Below, piece after piece: positions 17,786 through 28,715 of a DNA stretch of 33,007 nt. Where the stretch lies: assembly GCF_000688515.1 (NCBI RefSeq), contig NZ_JHZK01000033.1, forward strand, positions 1-33,007. Reading direction: 5' to 3'. Below the pieces are notes generated by a model. That model searched no databases, had not been told where the DNA came from, and was given only the letters and a program-made list of their open reading frames with translations. The stretch comes from Afifella pfennigii DSM 17143 (lineage in GTDB: Bacteria; Pseudomonadota; Alphaproteobacteria; Rhizobiales; Afifellaceae). The first letter of the stretch is position 1; the number at the start of each line of letters is the position of its first letter. A program made the translations under genes and the position numbers.

Positions 17786-20767
17786 TTACCGCTCGCCGAG
17801 CGCCTCTTCCAGGAAAGCGGCGCGCTGCTCCATATGCCGGGACATCAGGCCCGTCGCGGTGGCCGCGGAAGGCTGCCGGCCGGCATAGCGCGGCTTCTTC
17901 ACCTTTGCATCGATCGTATGCAGGATCTTCGTCAGCCGCGGCTTCACGAAGGCCCAGCCGCCCATGTTCTTCGGCTCCTCCTGGCACCAGACCAGCTCGG
18001 CGCCCTCAAAGCGCTGCAGCTGCTTGGTAAGCGCCGTCATCGGGAAGGGATAGAACTGCTCCAGGCGCAGGAGATAGATATCGTCGATGCCGCGCTTCTC
18101 GCGCTCCTCAAACAGGTCGTAATAGACCTTGCCAGAGCACAGAACGACGCGCCGGATCTTTCCGTCCTCCTTCAGCCGGATGCCGTCGCCGCGGGCGATA
18201 CCGCCCTCCGCATCGTCGAAGAGCAGGCGGTGGAAGGAGGAATCCTTGTCGAAATCCTCAAGCCGCGACACCGCCATTTTGTGCCTCAACAGGCTCTTCG
18301 GCGTCATCAGGATGAGCGGCTTGCGGAAATTGCGGTGAATCTGCCGTCTCAGGATATGGAAGTAGTTTGCCGGCGTCGTGCAGTTGGCCACCTGCATATT
18401 GTCTTCCGCGCACATTTGCAGGAAGCGTTCCAGCCGCGCGGAGGAATGCTCCGGCCCCTGACCCTCATAGCCGTGTGGCAGGAGGCAGACGAGACCGGAC
18501 ATCCTCAGCCATTTGCGCTCGCCGGAGGAAACGAACTGATCGAAGATGACCTGCGCGCCGTTGGCGAAATCGCCGAACTGCGCCTCCCACAGCGTCAGCC
18601 CCTTCGGCTCGGCGAGCGAATAGCCGTATTCGAAGCCGAGCACGGCCTCTTCCGACAGCATGGAATTGACCACCTCGAAATGCTCCTGGGAGACGCCGAG
18701 ATGGTTGAGCGGGGTGTAGCGCTCCTCGCTCTCCTGGTCATAGAGCACGGTATGGCGCTGGGAGAAGGTGCCGCGCTCCACGTCCTGGCCGGAAAGGCGC
18801 ACCTTGTGGCCCTCGGCGAGCAGCGAGCCGAAGGCGAGCGCTTCCGCGAAGGCCCAGTCGATCCCCTCGCCGCTCTCCAGCATGACGCGGCGATTCTCCA
18901 GGAAACGGCGTATGGTCTTGTGCAGCTTGAAGTCTTCCGGCGCGCGCGTCAGCGCCATGCCGATCTCCTTCAACCGCTCCAGCCGCATGCCGGTGCGTCC
19001 GACGCGTCGCTCGTCCGTCGCCTTGGCGGTGGTCAGGCCCGACCAGGCCCCGTCGAGCCAGTCGGCCTTGTTCGGGCGGTAGGACTGGCCGATCTCAAAT
19101 TCCGCGTCGAGCTGCTGGCGCCATTCCGCCTTGCGTTCCTCGATCTGCTCCTCCGTGACGAGGCCTGCGGCCACCAGCCTCTCGCCGTAGATCGACAGCG
19201 TCGTCGGGTGCTTGCGGATCTCGCGATACATGAGCGGCTGCGTGAAGCTCGGCTCGTCGCCCTCGTTGTGGCCGAAGCGCCGGTAGCAGAGCATGTCGAT
19301 GACCACGGGCTTCTTGAAGCGCTGGCGGAATTCCGTCGCCACCTTGGCGGCGAAGACCACCGCCTCCGGATCGTCGCCGTTGACGTGGAAGATCGGCGCC
19401 TCGATCATCTTGGCCACGTCGGACGGATAGGGCGAGGAGCGCGAGAAGCGCGGATTGGTGGTGAAGCCGATCTGGTTGTTGACGATGAAATGCAAGGAGC
19501 CGCCGGTACGGTGGCCCCTCAGGCCGGAAAGGCCGAAGCATTCGGCAACCACGCCCTGGCCGGCGAAGGCCGCGTCGCCGTGCAACAGCAGCGGCAGCAC
19601 CGAGGTGCGCTCGCGAATGCCGTCGCTGTTGGATTCTTCCCAGTAATCCTGCTTGGCGCGCGCCTTGCCGAGCACCACCGGATCGACGATCTCCAGATGC
19701 GAGGGGTTCGCCGTCAGCGAAAGATGCACTTTGTTGCCGTCGAATTCGCGGTCGGAGGAGGCGCCGAGATGGTATTTGACGTCGCCTGAGCCTTCCACCT
19801 CGTCGGGCTGGGCCGAGCCGCCCTTGAATTCGTGGAAGATGACGTGCAGCGGCTTGCCCATGACGAGGCCGAGAACGTTGAGCCGGCCGCGATGCGCCAT
19901 GCCCAGCGCGATCTCACGCAAGCCGAGCGCGCCGCCGCGCTTGATGATCTGCTCCAGCGCCGGGATCAGCGATTCCGCCCCGTCGAGGCCGAAGCGCTTG
20001 GTGCCGGTATATTTCAGATCGAGGAACTTCTCGAAGCCCTCCGCCTCGATGAGCTTGTTGAGGATCGCCCGCTTACCCTCGTCGGTGTAGGAGATCTCCT
20101 TGTCTGGCCCCTCGATGCGCTCTTGCATCCAGCCCTTCTCGTCCGGCTCGGAGATATGCATGAACTCCACGCCGAGCGTTGAGCAATAGGTGCGCCGCAG
20201 GATCTCCAGCATCTGCGGGATGGTGGCGAACTCCAGGCCGAGCACATGGTCGATGAAGATCGGCCGGTCGTAATCGGCCTCGGTGAAACCGTAGGAGGCC
20301 GGATGCAGCTCTTCGTGGTCGCGCCGCGCCGCGATCCCGAGCGGATCGAGATTGGCGTGCAGATGGCCACGGATACGATAGGCGCGGATCATCATCAGGG
20401 CGCGCACCGAATCGCGCGTCGCCTGCAGAACTTCCGGCTCGGAAAGGTCGACGCCGGCGCCCTGCGCCTTGCCGCGCACCTTCGCCTCGACATGGCGCTC
20501 GGCCTCTTGCCAGTTGCCGTCAAGCGCGGAGACGAGCTCGCCATTCACAAGGATGGGCCAGTCGGAACGTTGCCAGGGGGCGCCTCGCGCCGCGGCAATG
20601 ACGTCCTCCTTGTTGTCTTTCAGCTCGCGGAAAAACTCCTGCCAGCCGGCGCCGAGGGAGCCGGGGTTCTCCTGGTAGCGCGTGTAGAGCTGCTCCAGGT
20701 ACTCCGCGTTACCGCCATAGAGGAAGGAAGATTGCCTGAGGGCCTGGTTGGAGACCTGCCTTGCCAT
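17786..20767 (-). CDS. sucA: 2-oxoglutarate dehydrogenase E1 component
   Basis: A 993-residue thiamine-diphosphate enzyme that decarboxylates 2-oxoglutarate and succinylates the E2 lipoyl groups. The N-terminal segment [20 protein letters not shown] is the E2-docking region of the family. [16 protein letters not shown] (about 257-272), [11 protein letters not shown] and the ThDP/Mg motif GDAA (397-400) through NNQIGF (430-435) are complete. The C-terminal half contains [19 protein letters not shown]. It is preceded by a 270-base gap after sucD, which probably holds its own promoter. Confidence 0.97.
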   Translation of the reverse strand: MARQVSNQALRQSSFLYGGNAEYLEQLYTRYQENPGSLGAGWQEFFRELKDNKEDVIAAARGAPWQRSDWPILVNGELVSALDGNWQEAERHVEAKVRGKAQGAGVDLSEPEVLQATRDSVRALMMIRAYRIRGHLHANLDPLGIAARRDHEELHPASYGFTEADYDRPIFIDHVLGLEFATIPQMLEILRRTYCSTLGVEFMHISEPDEKGWMQERIEGPDKEISYTDEGKRAILNKLIEAEGFEKFLDLKYTGTKRFGLDGAESLIPALEQIIKRGGALGLREIALGMAHRGRLNVLGLVMGKPLHVIFHEFKGGSAQPDEVEGSGDVKYHLGASSDREFDGNKVHLSLTANPSHLEIVDPVVLGKARAKQDYWEESNSDGIRERTSVLPLLLHGDAAFAGQGVVAECFGLSGLRGHRTGGSLHFIVNNQIGFTTNPRFSRSSPYPSDVAKMIEAPIFHVNGDDPEAVVFAAKVATEFRQRFKKPVVIDMLCYRRFGHNEGDEPSFTQPLMYREIRKHPTTLSIYGERLVAAGLVTEEQIEERKAEWRQQLDAEFEIGQSYRPNKADWLDGAWSGLTTAKATDERRVGRTGMRLERLKEIGMALTRAPEDFKLHKTIRRFLENRRVMLESGEGIDWAFAEALAFGSLLAEGHKVRLSGQDVERGTFSQRHTVLYDQESEERYTPLNHLGVSQEHFEVVNSMLSEEAVLGFEYGYSLAEPKGLTLWEAQFGDFANGAQVIFDQFVSSGERKWLRMSGLVCLLPHGYEGQGPEHSSARLERFLQMCAEDNMQVANCTTPANYFHILRRQIHRNFRKPLILMTPKSLLRHKMAVSRLEDFDKDSSFHRLLFDDAEGGIARGDGIRLKEDGKIRRVVLCSGKVYYDLFEEREKRGIDDIYLLRLEQFYPFPMTALTKQLQRFEGAELVWCQEEPKNMGGWAFVKPRLTKILHTIDAKVKKPRYAGRQPSAATATGLMSRHMEQRAAFLEEALGER

Positions 20768-21037
20768 TTTATCTCGCGGGTGCCCGCGCGCCCGCGCCTT
20801 TCCCGGTCCGCTCGCCGCGCCCCCTCCGCGACGGCTTGCCGCAATTTACGTGCCCGTATGCAAAGGCGGAGTTAGTGCAATTGCCGCCCGGCGCCAACCG
20901 GGAATCGCTTCAAAGTGCGGAAAATCGGCGTTTGGCGGCTCGGGGCAGCTATGCGCCCGCCGAACCGCTCGCAAGACGAACACGCAGCGGCGGGAAACGG
21001 GCGGGAAATCCGGCGCGGCCGCGTCCGCCGACCGGCT
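20768..21037. promoter_or_regulatory. sucD-sucA intergenic region
   Basis: Bases between the sucD stop and the sucA start. It is the largest gap inside the TCA cluster and so the likely site of a second promoter or attenuator. I see no credible gene, riboswitch or strong hairpin with a U-run. Confidence 0.4.
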
Positions 21038-21946
21038 TCAGCGGCCGAGCACCTCAAGCAGGGTCTGGCCGAGCTTGGCGGGCGAAGGCGAGACGGTGAC
21101 GCCCGCCGCCTCCATGGCGGCGATCTTGTCCTCCGCGCCGCCTTTGCCGCCGGAGATGACGGCGCCGGCATGGCCCATGGTGCGTCCCGGCGGGGCGGTG
21201 CGACCGGCGATGAAGCCAACGGTCGGCTTGAAGCGGCCCTTCTTCTTCTCGTCGGCGAGGAACTGGGCCGCCTCTTCCTCTGCCGAGCCGCCGATTTCGC
21301 CGATCATGATGATCGATTGGGTCGCCTCATCGGCGAGGAACATCTCCAAGACGTCGATGAACTCGGTCCCCTTGACCGGATCGCCGCCGATGCCGACGGC
21401 GGTCGTCTGGCCGAGCCCCGCATTGGAGGTCTGGAAAACCGCCTCATAGGTGAGCGTGCCGGAGCGCGAGACGACACCGACAGAGCCCTTCTTGAAGATG
21501 GAACCCGGCATGATGCCAATCTTGCATTCCTCCGGCGTCAAGACGCCCGGGCAGTTGGGCCCGATGAGGCGGGAGGTGGATGTCTCCAATTTGGCCTTCA
21601 CCCGCACCATGTCGAGGACGGGAATGCCCTCCGTGATGCAGACGATGAGCGGCATGTCCGCGTCGATCGCCTCCTCGATCGCCGCTGCCGCGCCAGCCGG
21701 CGGCACGTAGATGACGGAGGCGTTGGCGCCGGTCCTCTCCTTCGCCTCGGCGACGGAGGCGTAGATCGGCAATTCGGCAAGGCCCTCCACGCCCGCTTCC
21801 CAGGTCTCGCCGCCCTTCTTGGGATGCACGCCGGCGACCATCTTGGTGCCGTAATAGGCGAGCGCCTGCTCGGTATGGAAGGTGCCGGTCTTGCCGGTCA
21901 GGCCCTGGACGATGACACGGGTGTTCTGGTCGACGAGAATGGACAT
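21038..21946 (-). CDS. sucD: Succinyl-CoA synthetase subunit alpha
   Basis: A 302-residue subunit carrying the phosphorylated His (H259 in [12 protein letters not shown]) and the CoA-binding Rossmann domain ([15 protein letters not shown], residues 14-28). [12 protein letters not shown] and [10 protein letters not shown] are family signatures. With SucC it converts succinyl-CoA, ADP (or GDP) and phosphate into succinate, CoA and ATP (or GTP). It lies 54 bases after sucC. Confidence 0.97.
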   Translation of the reverse strand: MSILVDQNTRVIVQGLTGKTGTFHTEQALAYYGTKMVAGVHPKKGGETWEAGVEGLAELPIYASVAEAKERTGANASVIYVPPAGAAAAIEEAIDADMPLIVCITEGIPVLDMVRVKAKLETSTSRLIGPNCPGVLTPEECKIGIMPGSIFKKGSVGVVSRSGTLTYEAVFQTSNAGLGQTTAVGIGGDPVKGTEFIDVLEMFLADEATQSIIMIGEIGGSAEEEAAQFLADEKKKGRFKPTVGFIAGRTAPPGRTMGHAGAVISGGKGGAEDKIAAMEAAGVTVSPSPAKLGQTLLEVLGR

Positions 21947-22000
21947 GCGTTTGTGATCCGTTTGGCTTCGGCCTGTGCGGGTGGCGCGTTCGAAGGCGGG

Positions 22001-23200
22001 CTAGGCGGCCGCAGCCACCGCCGCGACGATTTTCTGCGCCGCGTCGTCGAGATCGTCGGCGGCGATGACGTTGAGGCCGCTCTCGTTGATGATCGTCTTG
22101 CCGATCTCAACATTGGTGCCTTCCAGGCGCACCACCAGCGGCACCTTGAGGCCGACCTCCTTCACCGCCGCGACGACGCCTTCCGCGATGACGTCGCAGC
22201 GCATGATGCCGCCGAAGATGTTGATGAGGATGCCTTTGACGTTCGGGTCGGCGGTGATGATCTTGAAGGCCGCCGTCACCTTCTCCTTCGAGGCGCCGCC
22301 GCCGACATCGAGAAAGTTCGCCGGCTCCGCCCCGTAGAGCTTGATGATGTCCATCGTCGCCATGGCGAGACCGGCGCCGTTGACCATGCAGCCGATATTG
22401 CCGTCGAGGGCGACATAGGAGAGGTCGTATTTGGAGGCCTCGATCTCCTTGGCGTCCTCCTCGCTCTCGTCGCGCAGCTCGGCGATGTCGGGATGGCGGA
22501 AGAGGGCGTTGTTGTCGAAGGAGACCTTGGCGTCGAGGACCCTGAGATGCCCGTCCTCCATGACGATGAGGGGGTTGACCTCCAAGAGGCTCATATCCTT
22601 GCCGGTGAAGGCCTCGTAGAGGAGCTTCGCAAGCCCCGGCATTTCCTCGCGCGCCGGCCCGTCGAGCTTCAAGGCCTCGGCGAGCTTCTCGCCATCCGCC
22701 TCCGTGACGCCGGCAAGCGGATCGATCGGCAAGGTGAGGATCTTCTCCGGCGTCTCCTCCGCCACCGCCTCGATATCCATGCCGCCCTCGGTGGAGACGA
22801 CGAAGGCGACGCGGCCACTGCCGCGGTCGACCAGCAGCGAAAGATAGAGCTCGCGGGCGATGTCAGCCCCGTCCTCGATATAGAGCCGATTGACGACCTT
22901 GCCCGCCGGCCCCGTCTGTTTGGTGACGAGGGTATGGCCGAGCATCTCGGCCGCGTTGGCGGCGACCTCTTCGAGGCTCTTAGCCAGCCTGACGCCGCCC
23001 TTGGCGTCGTCTCCGAGTTCCTTGAAGCGGCCCTTGCCGCGGCCGCCGGCATGGATCTGGCTTTTCACCACATAGAGCGGGCCCGGCAGCTTCCCCGCCG
23101 CCGCTTTCGCTTCCTCCGGCGAGGTGATCATCACCCCGGCCGCCACCGGCGCGCCGAATTCCTTCAGCACCGCCTTCGCCTGGTATTCGTGGATGTTCAT
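22001..23200 (-). CDS. sucC: Succinyl-CoA synthetase subunit beta
   Basis: A 399-residue ATP-grasp subunit that binds nucleotide and specifies ADP or GDP use. The N-terminus [16 protein letters not shown] is diagnostic and fixes the start at 23200, with a strong GGAGGGAAG ribosome site; the open frame extends upstream but antisense-like. [13 protein letters not shown] and [16 protein letters not shown] are conserved. It lies 19 bases after mdh. Confidence 0.97.
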   Translation of the reverse strand: MNIHEYQAKAVLKEFGAPVAAGVMITSPEEAKAAAGKLPGPLYVVKSQIHAGGRGKGRFKELGDDAKGGVRLAKSLEEVAANAAEMLGHTLVTKQTGPAGKVVNRLYIEDGADIARELYLSLLVDRGSGRVAFVVSTEGGMDIEAVAEETPEKILTLPIDPLAGVTEADGEKLAEALKLDGPAREEMPGLAKLLYEAFTGKDMSLLEVNPLIVMEDGHLRVLDAKVSFDNNALFRHPDIAELRDESEEDAKEIEASKYDLSYVALDGNIGCMVNGAGLAMATMDIIKLYGAEPANFLDVGGGASKEKVTAAFKIITADPNVKGILINIFGGIMRCDVIAEGVVAAVKEVGLKVPLVVRLEGTNVEIGKTIINESGLNVIAADDLDDAAQKIVAAVAAAA

Positions 23201-23219
23201 GCCGGCTTCCCTCCGCCGC

Positions 23220-24188
<969 letters not shown>

Positions 24189-24302
24189 CTACCTTCCGTT
24201 GCGGTGAAAAACTGGATGAGGACATCCCTTGCGGGTGCCGCGCCGATAGCGCGAATGGGTGACGGAGGCAAGCGCGTGGCCCGTGCCAGGCTTTCCTCGC
24301 GA

Positions 24303-25430
24303 TCAGCCTTGCCCTCCGTCCGGCCAAGCCTCGGAGCGCATTTCGGCGAGCCTTGAGGCCGTGCGCGCAAATTCCGCCGCCTCGCTGCCGCCCTTGCCGA
24401 TGAAGAGCCGATCGGGCTCCGCCGCGGCCGAGGCGATGAGGCGTCGGCGCTTGTCGTAGAGCGTGTCGATGAGCTGGATGAAGCGCCGCGCCTCGTTGCG
24501 CCGCTGTGGACCGAGGACCGGGATGTCGGAGACGATGAAAGCGTGGAACGCGCCCGCCAGCTTCAGATAATCGGCGCTGCCGAGCGGCCGCTGGCAGAGT
24601 TCGGAGAAGGTGAAGCGGGCAACGCCCTCCGCGGCTTCCGGCACCTCAACGCGCCGTCCCCTGAGGGCGATCTCCTGCCGCTCGCCCCTCGGCCGGCCGG
24701 TGAGGCGCAGGAAATGCCGGTCGAGTATCCTGTCGGCTTCCGCCCCCGGCGGCACCAGATAGAGCGGCTCCCCCTCCTCGCGCCCAAGCCGGAAGTCGCG
24801 CGCCGCATTGAGATGAAAGACCTCGGTATTTTCCTTGATGAGATCGATGAAGGGCAGAAACAGCGCCCGGTTGAGACCGCCGGCATAGAGTTCGTCCGGC
24901 GCCACGTTGGAGGTGACGACGAGGGTGAGGCCGGAGGAAAACAGCCGCTGGAACAGCCTTCCGAGGATCATCGCGTCGGCGATGTCGGTCACCACGAATT
25001 CGTCGAAACACAGGACGCGGGTCTCCTGCGAGATTTGCTCCGCCACCGGCTTGATCGGATCGTCGGCCTCCGTCTCACCCGATTTGAGGCGGCGGCGGAA
25101 GAGCGCGATCCGCTCCTGCACGTCCTGCATGAAATCGTTGAAATGCGCCCGTCGCTTGCGCGCATTCGGCGCCAGTTCGAAGAAGATGTCCATGAGCATC
25201 GTCTTGCCGCGCCCGACGGGTCCCCAGATGTAGAGGCCGGGCACCGGCTCCGGCGCCTTGCCGCGGGCGAACAGCCAGCCGAGCGAGGAGCGCTTGGACT
25301 TGGTGCGCGCCGCCGACAGGTCGGAAAGGAGCTGGTCGAGGCGGGCAGCGAGCGCCATCTGCTCCGGATCTGGGACGAGGCCGCCTTCGGCCGCCAACGC
25401 CTCGTAGCGGCGCGACACGGGATCTTTCAT
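24303..25430 (-). CDS. zapE: ZapE/AFG1-family cell-division ATPase
   Basis: A 375-residue AFG1-like P-loop ATPase. Walker A is GPVGRGKT at 70-77 and Walker B is VLCFDEF at 139-145. Also visible are HFNDFMQDVQERI, the sensor region VVTSNVAPDELY, and HFLRLTGRPRG. In E. coli ZapE binds the FtsZ ring; mitochondrial AFG1 handles respiratory-chain protein quality. Here the placement upstream of mdh is a common Hyphomicrobiales arrangement. The ATG at 25430 is preferred to the TTG at 25445. Confidence 0.92.
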   Translation of the reverse strand: MKDPVSRRYEALAAEGGLVPDPEQMALAARLDQLLSDLSAARTKSKRSSLGWLFARGKAPEPVPGLYIWGPVGRGKTMLMDIFFELAPNARKRRAHFNDFMQDVQERIALFRRRLKSGETEADDPIKPVAEQISQETRVLCFDEFVVTDIADAMILGRLFQRLFSSGLTLVVTSNVAPDELYAGGLNRALFLPFIDLIKENTEVFHLNAARDFRLGREEGEPLYLVPPGAEADRILDRHFLRLTGRPRGERQEIALRGRRVEVPEAAEGVARFTFSELCQRPLGSADYLKLAGAFHAFIVSDIPVLGPQRRNEARRFIQLIDTLYDKRRRLIASAAAEPDRLFIGKGGSEAAEFARTASRLAEMRSEAWPDGGQG

Positions 25431-25534
25431 GCCGGCGATGTGCAACGCGGCGGGCGCGGCCGCAAGTCATCCATGCCGGCAAACCTGCCGCGTAAGCGAC
25501 TGCGGCGGGCCGAAGATGGCGCAATCGCTCTTGC

Positions 25535-25894
25535 TCAGGCGCGCGGCTCCAGGCTTTGCGCCTCGGCCGGCACCTCTTCCCAATCCTGCCCGGAGGCGAC
25601 GATGCAGCTGGCGCCCGAGGTCTTGGTGACGACGATGGTCCAGGTGCCGGCGGCGGAAACGAAGAGCTGCATGACGCGTTCGCCGCGCACGATGCCGAGC
25701 GCCTTCGGCAGCTCGCGATACTCTTTCGCGAGGATATCGACCATCTTCTCGTGATCGGCGCATTGCGGTACGGAGATCACCGCGCTGGCGGCTTGGGCAG
25801 GCGTGGCGAGGCTGGCGGCTACAAGGGCGATGCCGAGCCCGCGAAGGCATCTCCCGAGGATTTGCGAAATCCGCCCGTCAGTCGGCTGACTCAT
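25535..25894 (-). CDS. Small exported protein of unknown function
   Basis: A 119-residue protein with an N-terminal signal peptide (LGIALVAASLATPAQA, cleavage near residue 35). The mature part has Cys45 and Cys97, a short VPQCADHEKMVDILAKEY helix, and strands ending QLFVSAAGTWTIVVTKTSG and SCIVASGQDWEEVP. This pattern is familiar from short uncharacterised periplasmic proteins in Hyphomicrobiales; I know of no function. The ATG at 25894 is preferred because it directly follows a GGAGGGG site. The long upstream open frame is an artefact of GC-rich DNA. Confidence 0.75.
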   Translation of the reverse strand: MSQPTDGRISQILGRCLRGLGIALVAASLATPAQAASAVISVPQCADHEKMVDILAKEYRELPKALGIVRGERVMQLFVSAAGTWTIVVTKTSGASCIVASGQDWEEVPAEAQSLEPRA

Positions 25895-26085
25895 ATTCCC
25901 CTCCATGCGCTGCCGCATGCCCGTGGCGGCCATGGCGGCCGCCGTCATCAAGCCGTCACCGAAGTTAAGCTGAATCGCCAAGCCGCTGAAAGCGCGGCAT
26001 GCTCCGCCGGCAAAGGAAAGCCGCACCTGCCGCCTTTGTGCAACAGGCGAGGGGGTGGGCCGCCGGGGACGAAGGGGTCTTGCCG

Positions 26086-26682
26086 CTAGCGCATGACGGA
26101 AATGGCCGAGCCGGTCTCGGTCTGGCCGTTGAACTGCGTCTTGGAGCTCGGATAGAGCCTCGCCACGGTGGCGCCGGATTGGTCGAGGAGGCTCACCTGG
26201 TTGCCGGAGATGTTCCAGGCGGAGACATTCTGCAGAGCCGGCGAGCTGCAGCCGCGTGTTGAGGCGCGATAGCCGCCCGACCAGGAGGTGAGAGACATGA
26301 AGAGCTGGCAGCGATCGGCGCCGGAGGCCACGGTCCAGCCGCCGAGGAGGTCGGTCCGGCCGATCGGCTCCCCGCCGGTGGGCGGCGCGGAGGCGACCTG
26401 AGTGCCGTCGGCGCCGGGCGCGCCTTGGCTGGCCACGGCCGGATCGCCGGGCATGCCGGTCGGGTTTTGCGCAACGCCGGGCTGGCCACCCGGCGGCGGC
26501 AGCTCTGATTGCGCGACGCTGCCGACCGGCGCGGCCGGCAGCGGCTGCGGCGGCGCGGCGGGCTGCGGCGCGTTGCCGAAATAGGCCGACTGGCAGGCCG
26601 AGAGTGCCCCCGCCAGGATAACGAGGGGCAAAAGGGAACGCGCGGAGATGGGGGGCGTGGCGCTCGACATGGCGGGATCCAT
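26086..26682 (-). CDS. Omp19-like lipoprotein with AprI/Inh protease-inhibitor domain
   Basis: A 198-residue outer-membrane lipoprotein. The lipobox is LSAC with lipidated Cys30. A Pro/Ala/Gln-rich linker spans about 38-105. A C-terminal beta-barrel domain of the AprI/Inh family runs from DLLGGWTVASGADRCQLFM to RLYPSSKTQFNGQTETG, with C125 and C145 as a probable disulfide. Layout and motifs match Brucella Omp19, a lipoprotein with protease-inhibitor activity (family knowledge). The start could be M1 (26682) or M5 (26670). It is divergent from the acyltransferase gene, with an inverted repeat between them. Confidence 0.85.
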   Translation of the reverse strand: MDPAMSSATPPISARSLLPLVILAGALSACQSAYFGNAPQPAAPPQPLPAAPVGSVAQSELPPPGGQPGVAQNPTGMPGDPAVASQGAPGADGTQVASAPPTGGEPIGRTDLLGGWTVASGADRCQLFMSLTSWSGGYRASTRGCSSPALQNVSAWNISGNQVSLLDQSGATVARLYPSSKTQFNGQTETGSAISVMR

Positions 26683-26698
26683 TGGTGAGGATGCAACA

Positions 26699-26724
26699 CA
26701 TTCCGGGCCATTTGTCCCGGAATG
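26699..26724. repeat. 9-bp inverted repeat in divergent promoter region
   Basis: CATTCCGGG, 8-base spacer, CCCGGAATG: a perfect repeat 17-42 bases from the omp19-like start and about 60 bases from the acyltransferase start. No U-run follows on either strand, so an operator for a dimeric regulator is more likely than a terminator. Confidence 0.55.
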
Positions 26725-26784
26725 GAGGTTCGACTTGACCCGACTTCTGGCACGTCCTACGCGAATTGTCACGAAGGGCGGCGC

Positions 26785-27702
26785 ATGGCGGTGACGGATC
26801 TCAGCTGGATGCAGAAGGCGCGCCAGCGCGCGTTGCGATCGGCCGTTCGCCAACGCCGCGGCCATATCGTCGATCAGCTGATTGCCGAGCGTGGCATCAA
26901 GCTGGTCGCCAATCCGTTTTGGCCGCTTTACCGGCCCTTCCTCTACCGCATCCTGCACTATGCCGAGGCCGTGGAAATGGCCGAGGCCCTGGCGCCGCTG
27001 CCGGGCACGGCGGCCATGTCCTACATCAGCGAGCTTCTGTCGCTGAACCTTGAGGTGAGCGGAGCGGAGCGTATCCCCCGCGAGGGCGGCTTCATCATCG
27101 CCGCCAATCACCCGACCGGCATCGCCGACGGCGTTGCCGTCTACAACGCCCTGCGCCCGGTGCGCGAGGATATCTCCATTTTCACCAACCGCGACGCCGT
27201 GCGGGTCAACGAGCGCCTGGTGGAGCATCTCATCCCGGTGGAATGGCGCGAGGAGCATCGCAGCCTGACGAAGACCCGCGAAACGCTGCGCCTTTCCTCG
27301 CACGCCTTCAAGGAAAAGCGCGCCGTTGTTCTCTTCCCGGCGGGACGCATCGCCTATTGGCGCGACGGCCGTCTGAACGAGCGGCCCTGGCAATTTTCGG
27401 CCGTCTCCCTTGCCCAGAAGCACAAGGTGCCTGTCCTGCCCTGCCGCGTGACGGCGCGCAATTCCTGGCTTTTCTATCTCTTCGGCAACCAGGGTCTGAC
27501 CGAGTTGCGCGACATGACGGTCTTTCACGAGCTGCTCAACAAGCGCGGCAAGACCTTCAAGATCGATTTCGGGCCACTTATCTCGCACGAGGCTCTGGAG
27601 GGCGATGCGGCGCATCTGACCGCGCAGCTCCAGAGCTACTGCGTGCACGATCTCGCAGTGGACACCGACAGACCTTTCACGGCAGGAGCCGAGACGAAAT
27701 GA
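26785..27702 (+). CDS. Lysophospholipid acyltransferase-family protein (PlsC-like)
   Basis: A 305-residue acyltransferase. The catalytic block is ANHPTGIADG with H109 and D115. The spacing is H-x5-D, not the usual H-x4-D, as in an alphaproteobacterial subgroup with the NHPTGIADG motif. The later LFPAGRIAYWRDG (183-195) replaces the classical FPEG substrate block. It likely transfers an acyl chain to a glycerolipid or related lipid at the inner membrane; the substrate is unknown. The start at 26785 (MAVTDLSWMQ) is chosen over 26722, with GAAGGG upstream. Its stop overlaps the rhodanese start (ATGA), so the two are coupled. Confidence 0.82.
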   Translation: MAVTDLSWMQKARQRALRSAVRQRRGHIVDQLIAERGIKLVANPFWPLYRPFLYRILHYAEAVEMAEALAPLPGTAAMSYISELLSLNLEVSGAERIPREGGFIIAANHPTGIADGVAVYNALRPVREDISIFTNRDAVRVNERLVEHLIPVEWREEHRSLTKTRETLRLSSHAFKEKRAVVLFPAGRIAYWRDGRLNERPWQFSAVSLAQKHKVPVLPCRVTARNSWLFYLFGNQGLTELRDMTVFHELLNKRGKTFKIDFGPLISHEALEGDAAHLTAQLQSYCVHDLAVDTDRPFTAGAETK

Positions 27703-28079
27703 GCACCCAAGAGAGCATCAACGGCGTTCCCTTCGACATGATGACGCCTCATGAGGTACGCGCCGCCCTCGACGCGCACGAGATCGTCCTGATCGACGTG
27801 CGCACGCCGGCCGAGTTCGCCTTCGAGCGCATTCCCGGCGCCCTGCTTGCCCCCCTGTCGGAGCTCGATGTGATCAGCCTGCCCTCCCAGACCGGCAAGC
27901 GGGTGGTTTTCCATTGCGGCACGGGCAAGCGTTCGGAAGCGGCAAGCCGCAAGGCGGTAGAGGCTGGCTTTGACCGCGTGGCGCATCTTGCCGGCGGGCT
28001 CGCCGCCTGGAAACAGGCAGAACTGCCCCTGATCACCACGGATTTCTCCACCGGCCAGCCGAAGCGCGTCGGCCGCTGA
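27699..28079 (+). CDS. Rhodanese-like sulfurtransferase
   Basis: A 126-residue single-domain rhodanese. VLIDVRTPAEFAFERIPGA is the N-terminal signature. The active-site loop is FHCGTGKRS with persulfide-forming C73, and the end is HLAGGLAAWKQAELPL. It is translationally coupled to the acyltransferase (overlap at 27699-27702) and also has an AGGAG site. The sulfur acceptor is unknown. Confidence 0.9.
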   Translation: MSTQESINGVPFDMMTPHEVRAALDAHEIVLIDVRTPAEFAFERIPGALLAPLSELDVISLPSQTGKRVVFHCGTGKRSEAASRKAVEAGFDRVAHLAGGLAAWKQAELPLITTDFSTGQPKRVGR

Positions 28080-28096
28080 GCGGCGCGCGCGCCGCC

Positions 28097-28136
28097 GCCC
28101 TTTCACCATCCGTCACGAGAGGGTGAGAGGGCTTTT
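28097..28136 (+). terminator. Probable intrinsic terminator after the rhodanese gene
   Basis: An 11-bp stem (GCCCTTTCACC with GGTGAGAGGGC, one G-U pair), a 14-base loop, then TTTT. It separates the acyltransferase-rhodanese pair from msrB. Confidence 0.65.
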
Positions 28137-28190
28137 CCTGCCTTTCGCCCAGCCCCACCTTGCGGAAGAATCTCCAGGTGGAGGAACACC

Positions 28191-28715
28191 ATGCTTTCAC
28201 GACGCCAAATGCTTTTCGGCGGCGCCAGCGCCGTGGCTGTGCTTGCCGGCTCGGCCGGTCTTGTCAGCATTTTCGGCCGGGCGGACGCTGCCGATGGCGA
28301 TTTTCCGGTGACGATGACGCCGGAGGAATGGAAGGCGAAGCTGACGTCGCAGCAATATGCGGTGCTGCGCGAGGCGGGCACGGAACGCGCCTATACCTCG
28401 CCGCTCAACGAGGAGAAGCGCGCCGGCACCTTCCACTGCGCCGGCTGCGACAACGCCCTTTATTCCTCCGACACGAAGTACGAATCCGGCACCGGATGGC
28501 CGAGCTTCTATCAGCCGGTCGATGACGGCGCCGTCGCTACCTCGGTCGACTATAAGCTCGTCTATCCCCGCACGGAGGTGCATTGCGCCGATTGCGGCGG
28601 CCATCTCGGCCACATCTTCGACGACGGCCCGCCGCCCACCGGCAAGCGCCATTGCATCAACGGTGTGGCGCTCGTCTTCAGGCCCTCCGACGGCGGCGAA
28701 GCAGTGCTCGGCTAG
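28191..28715 (+). CDS. msrB: Peptide-methionine (R)-S-oxide reductase MsrB, Tat-exported
   Basis: A 174-residue MsrB that repairs methionine-R-sulfoxide in proteins. The N-terminus has an SRRQMLFGG Tat-type signal and a hydrophobic stretch up to about residue 33, so it probably works in the periplasm. Zinc is held by C83/C86 and C132/C135. The catalytic residue is C155 in KRHCINGVAL. The usual resolving Cys in SGCGWPSF is Thr101 here (ESGTGWPSF), as in 1-Cys enzymes, which need another reductant. A strong GGAGGAAC ribosome site precedes ATG 28191. Confidence 0.93.
   Translation: MLSRRQMLFGGASAVAVLAGSAGLVSIFGRADAADGDFPVTMTPEEWKAKLTSQQYAVLREAGTERAYTSPLNEEKRAGTFHCAGCDNALYSSDTKYESGTGWPSFYQPVDDGAVATSVDYKLVYPRTEVHCADCGGHLGHIFDDGPPPTGKRHCINGVALVFRPSDGGEAVLG

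Noticed and set aside
16784-19789. A 1001-codon plus-strand open frame opposite sucB/sucA
   Set aside because: Antisense shadow of well-supported sucA and sucB; composition is Arg/His/Leu-rich without motifs.
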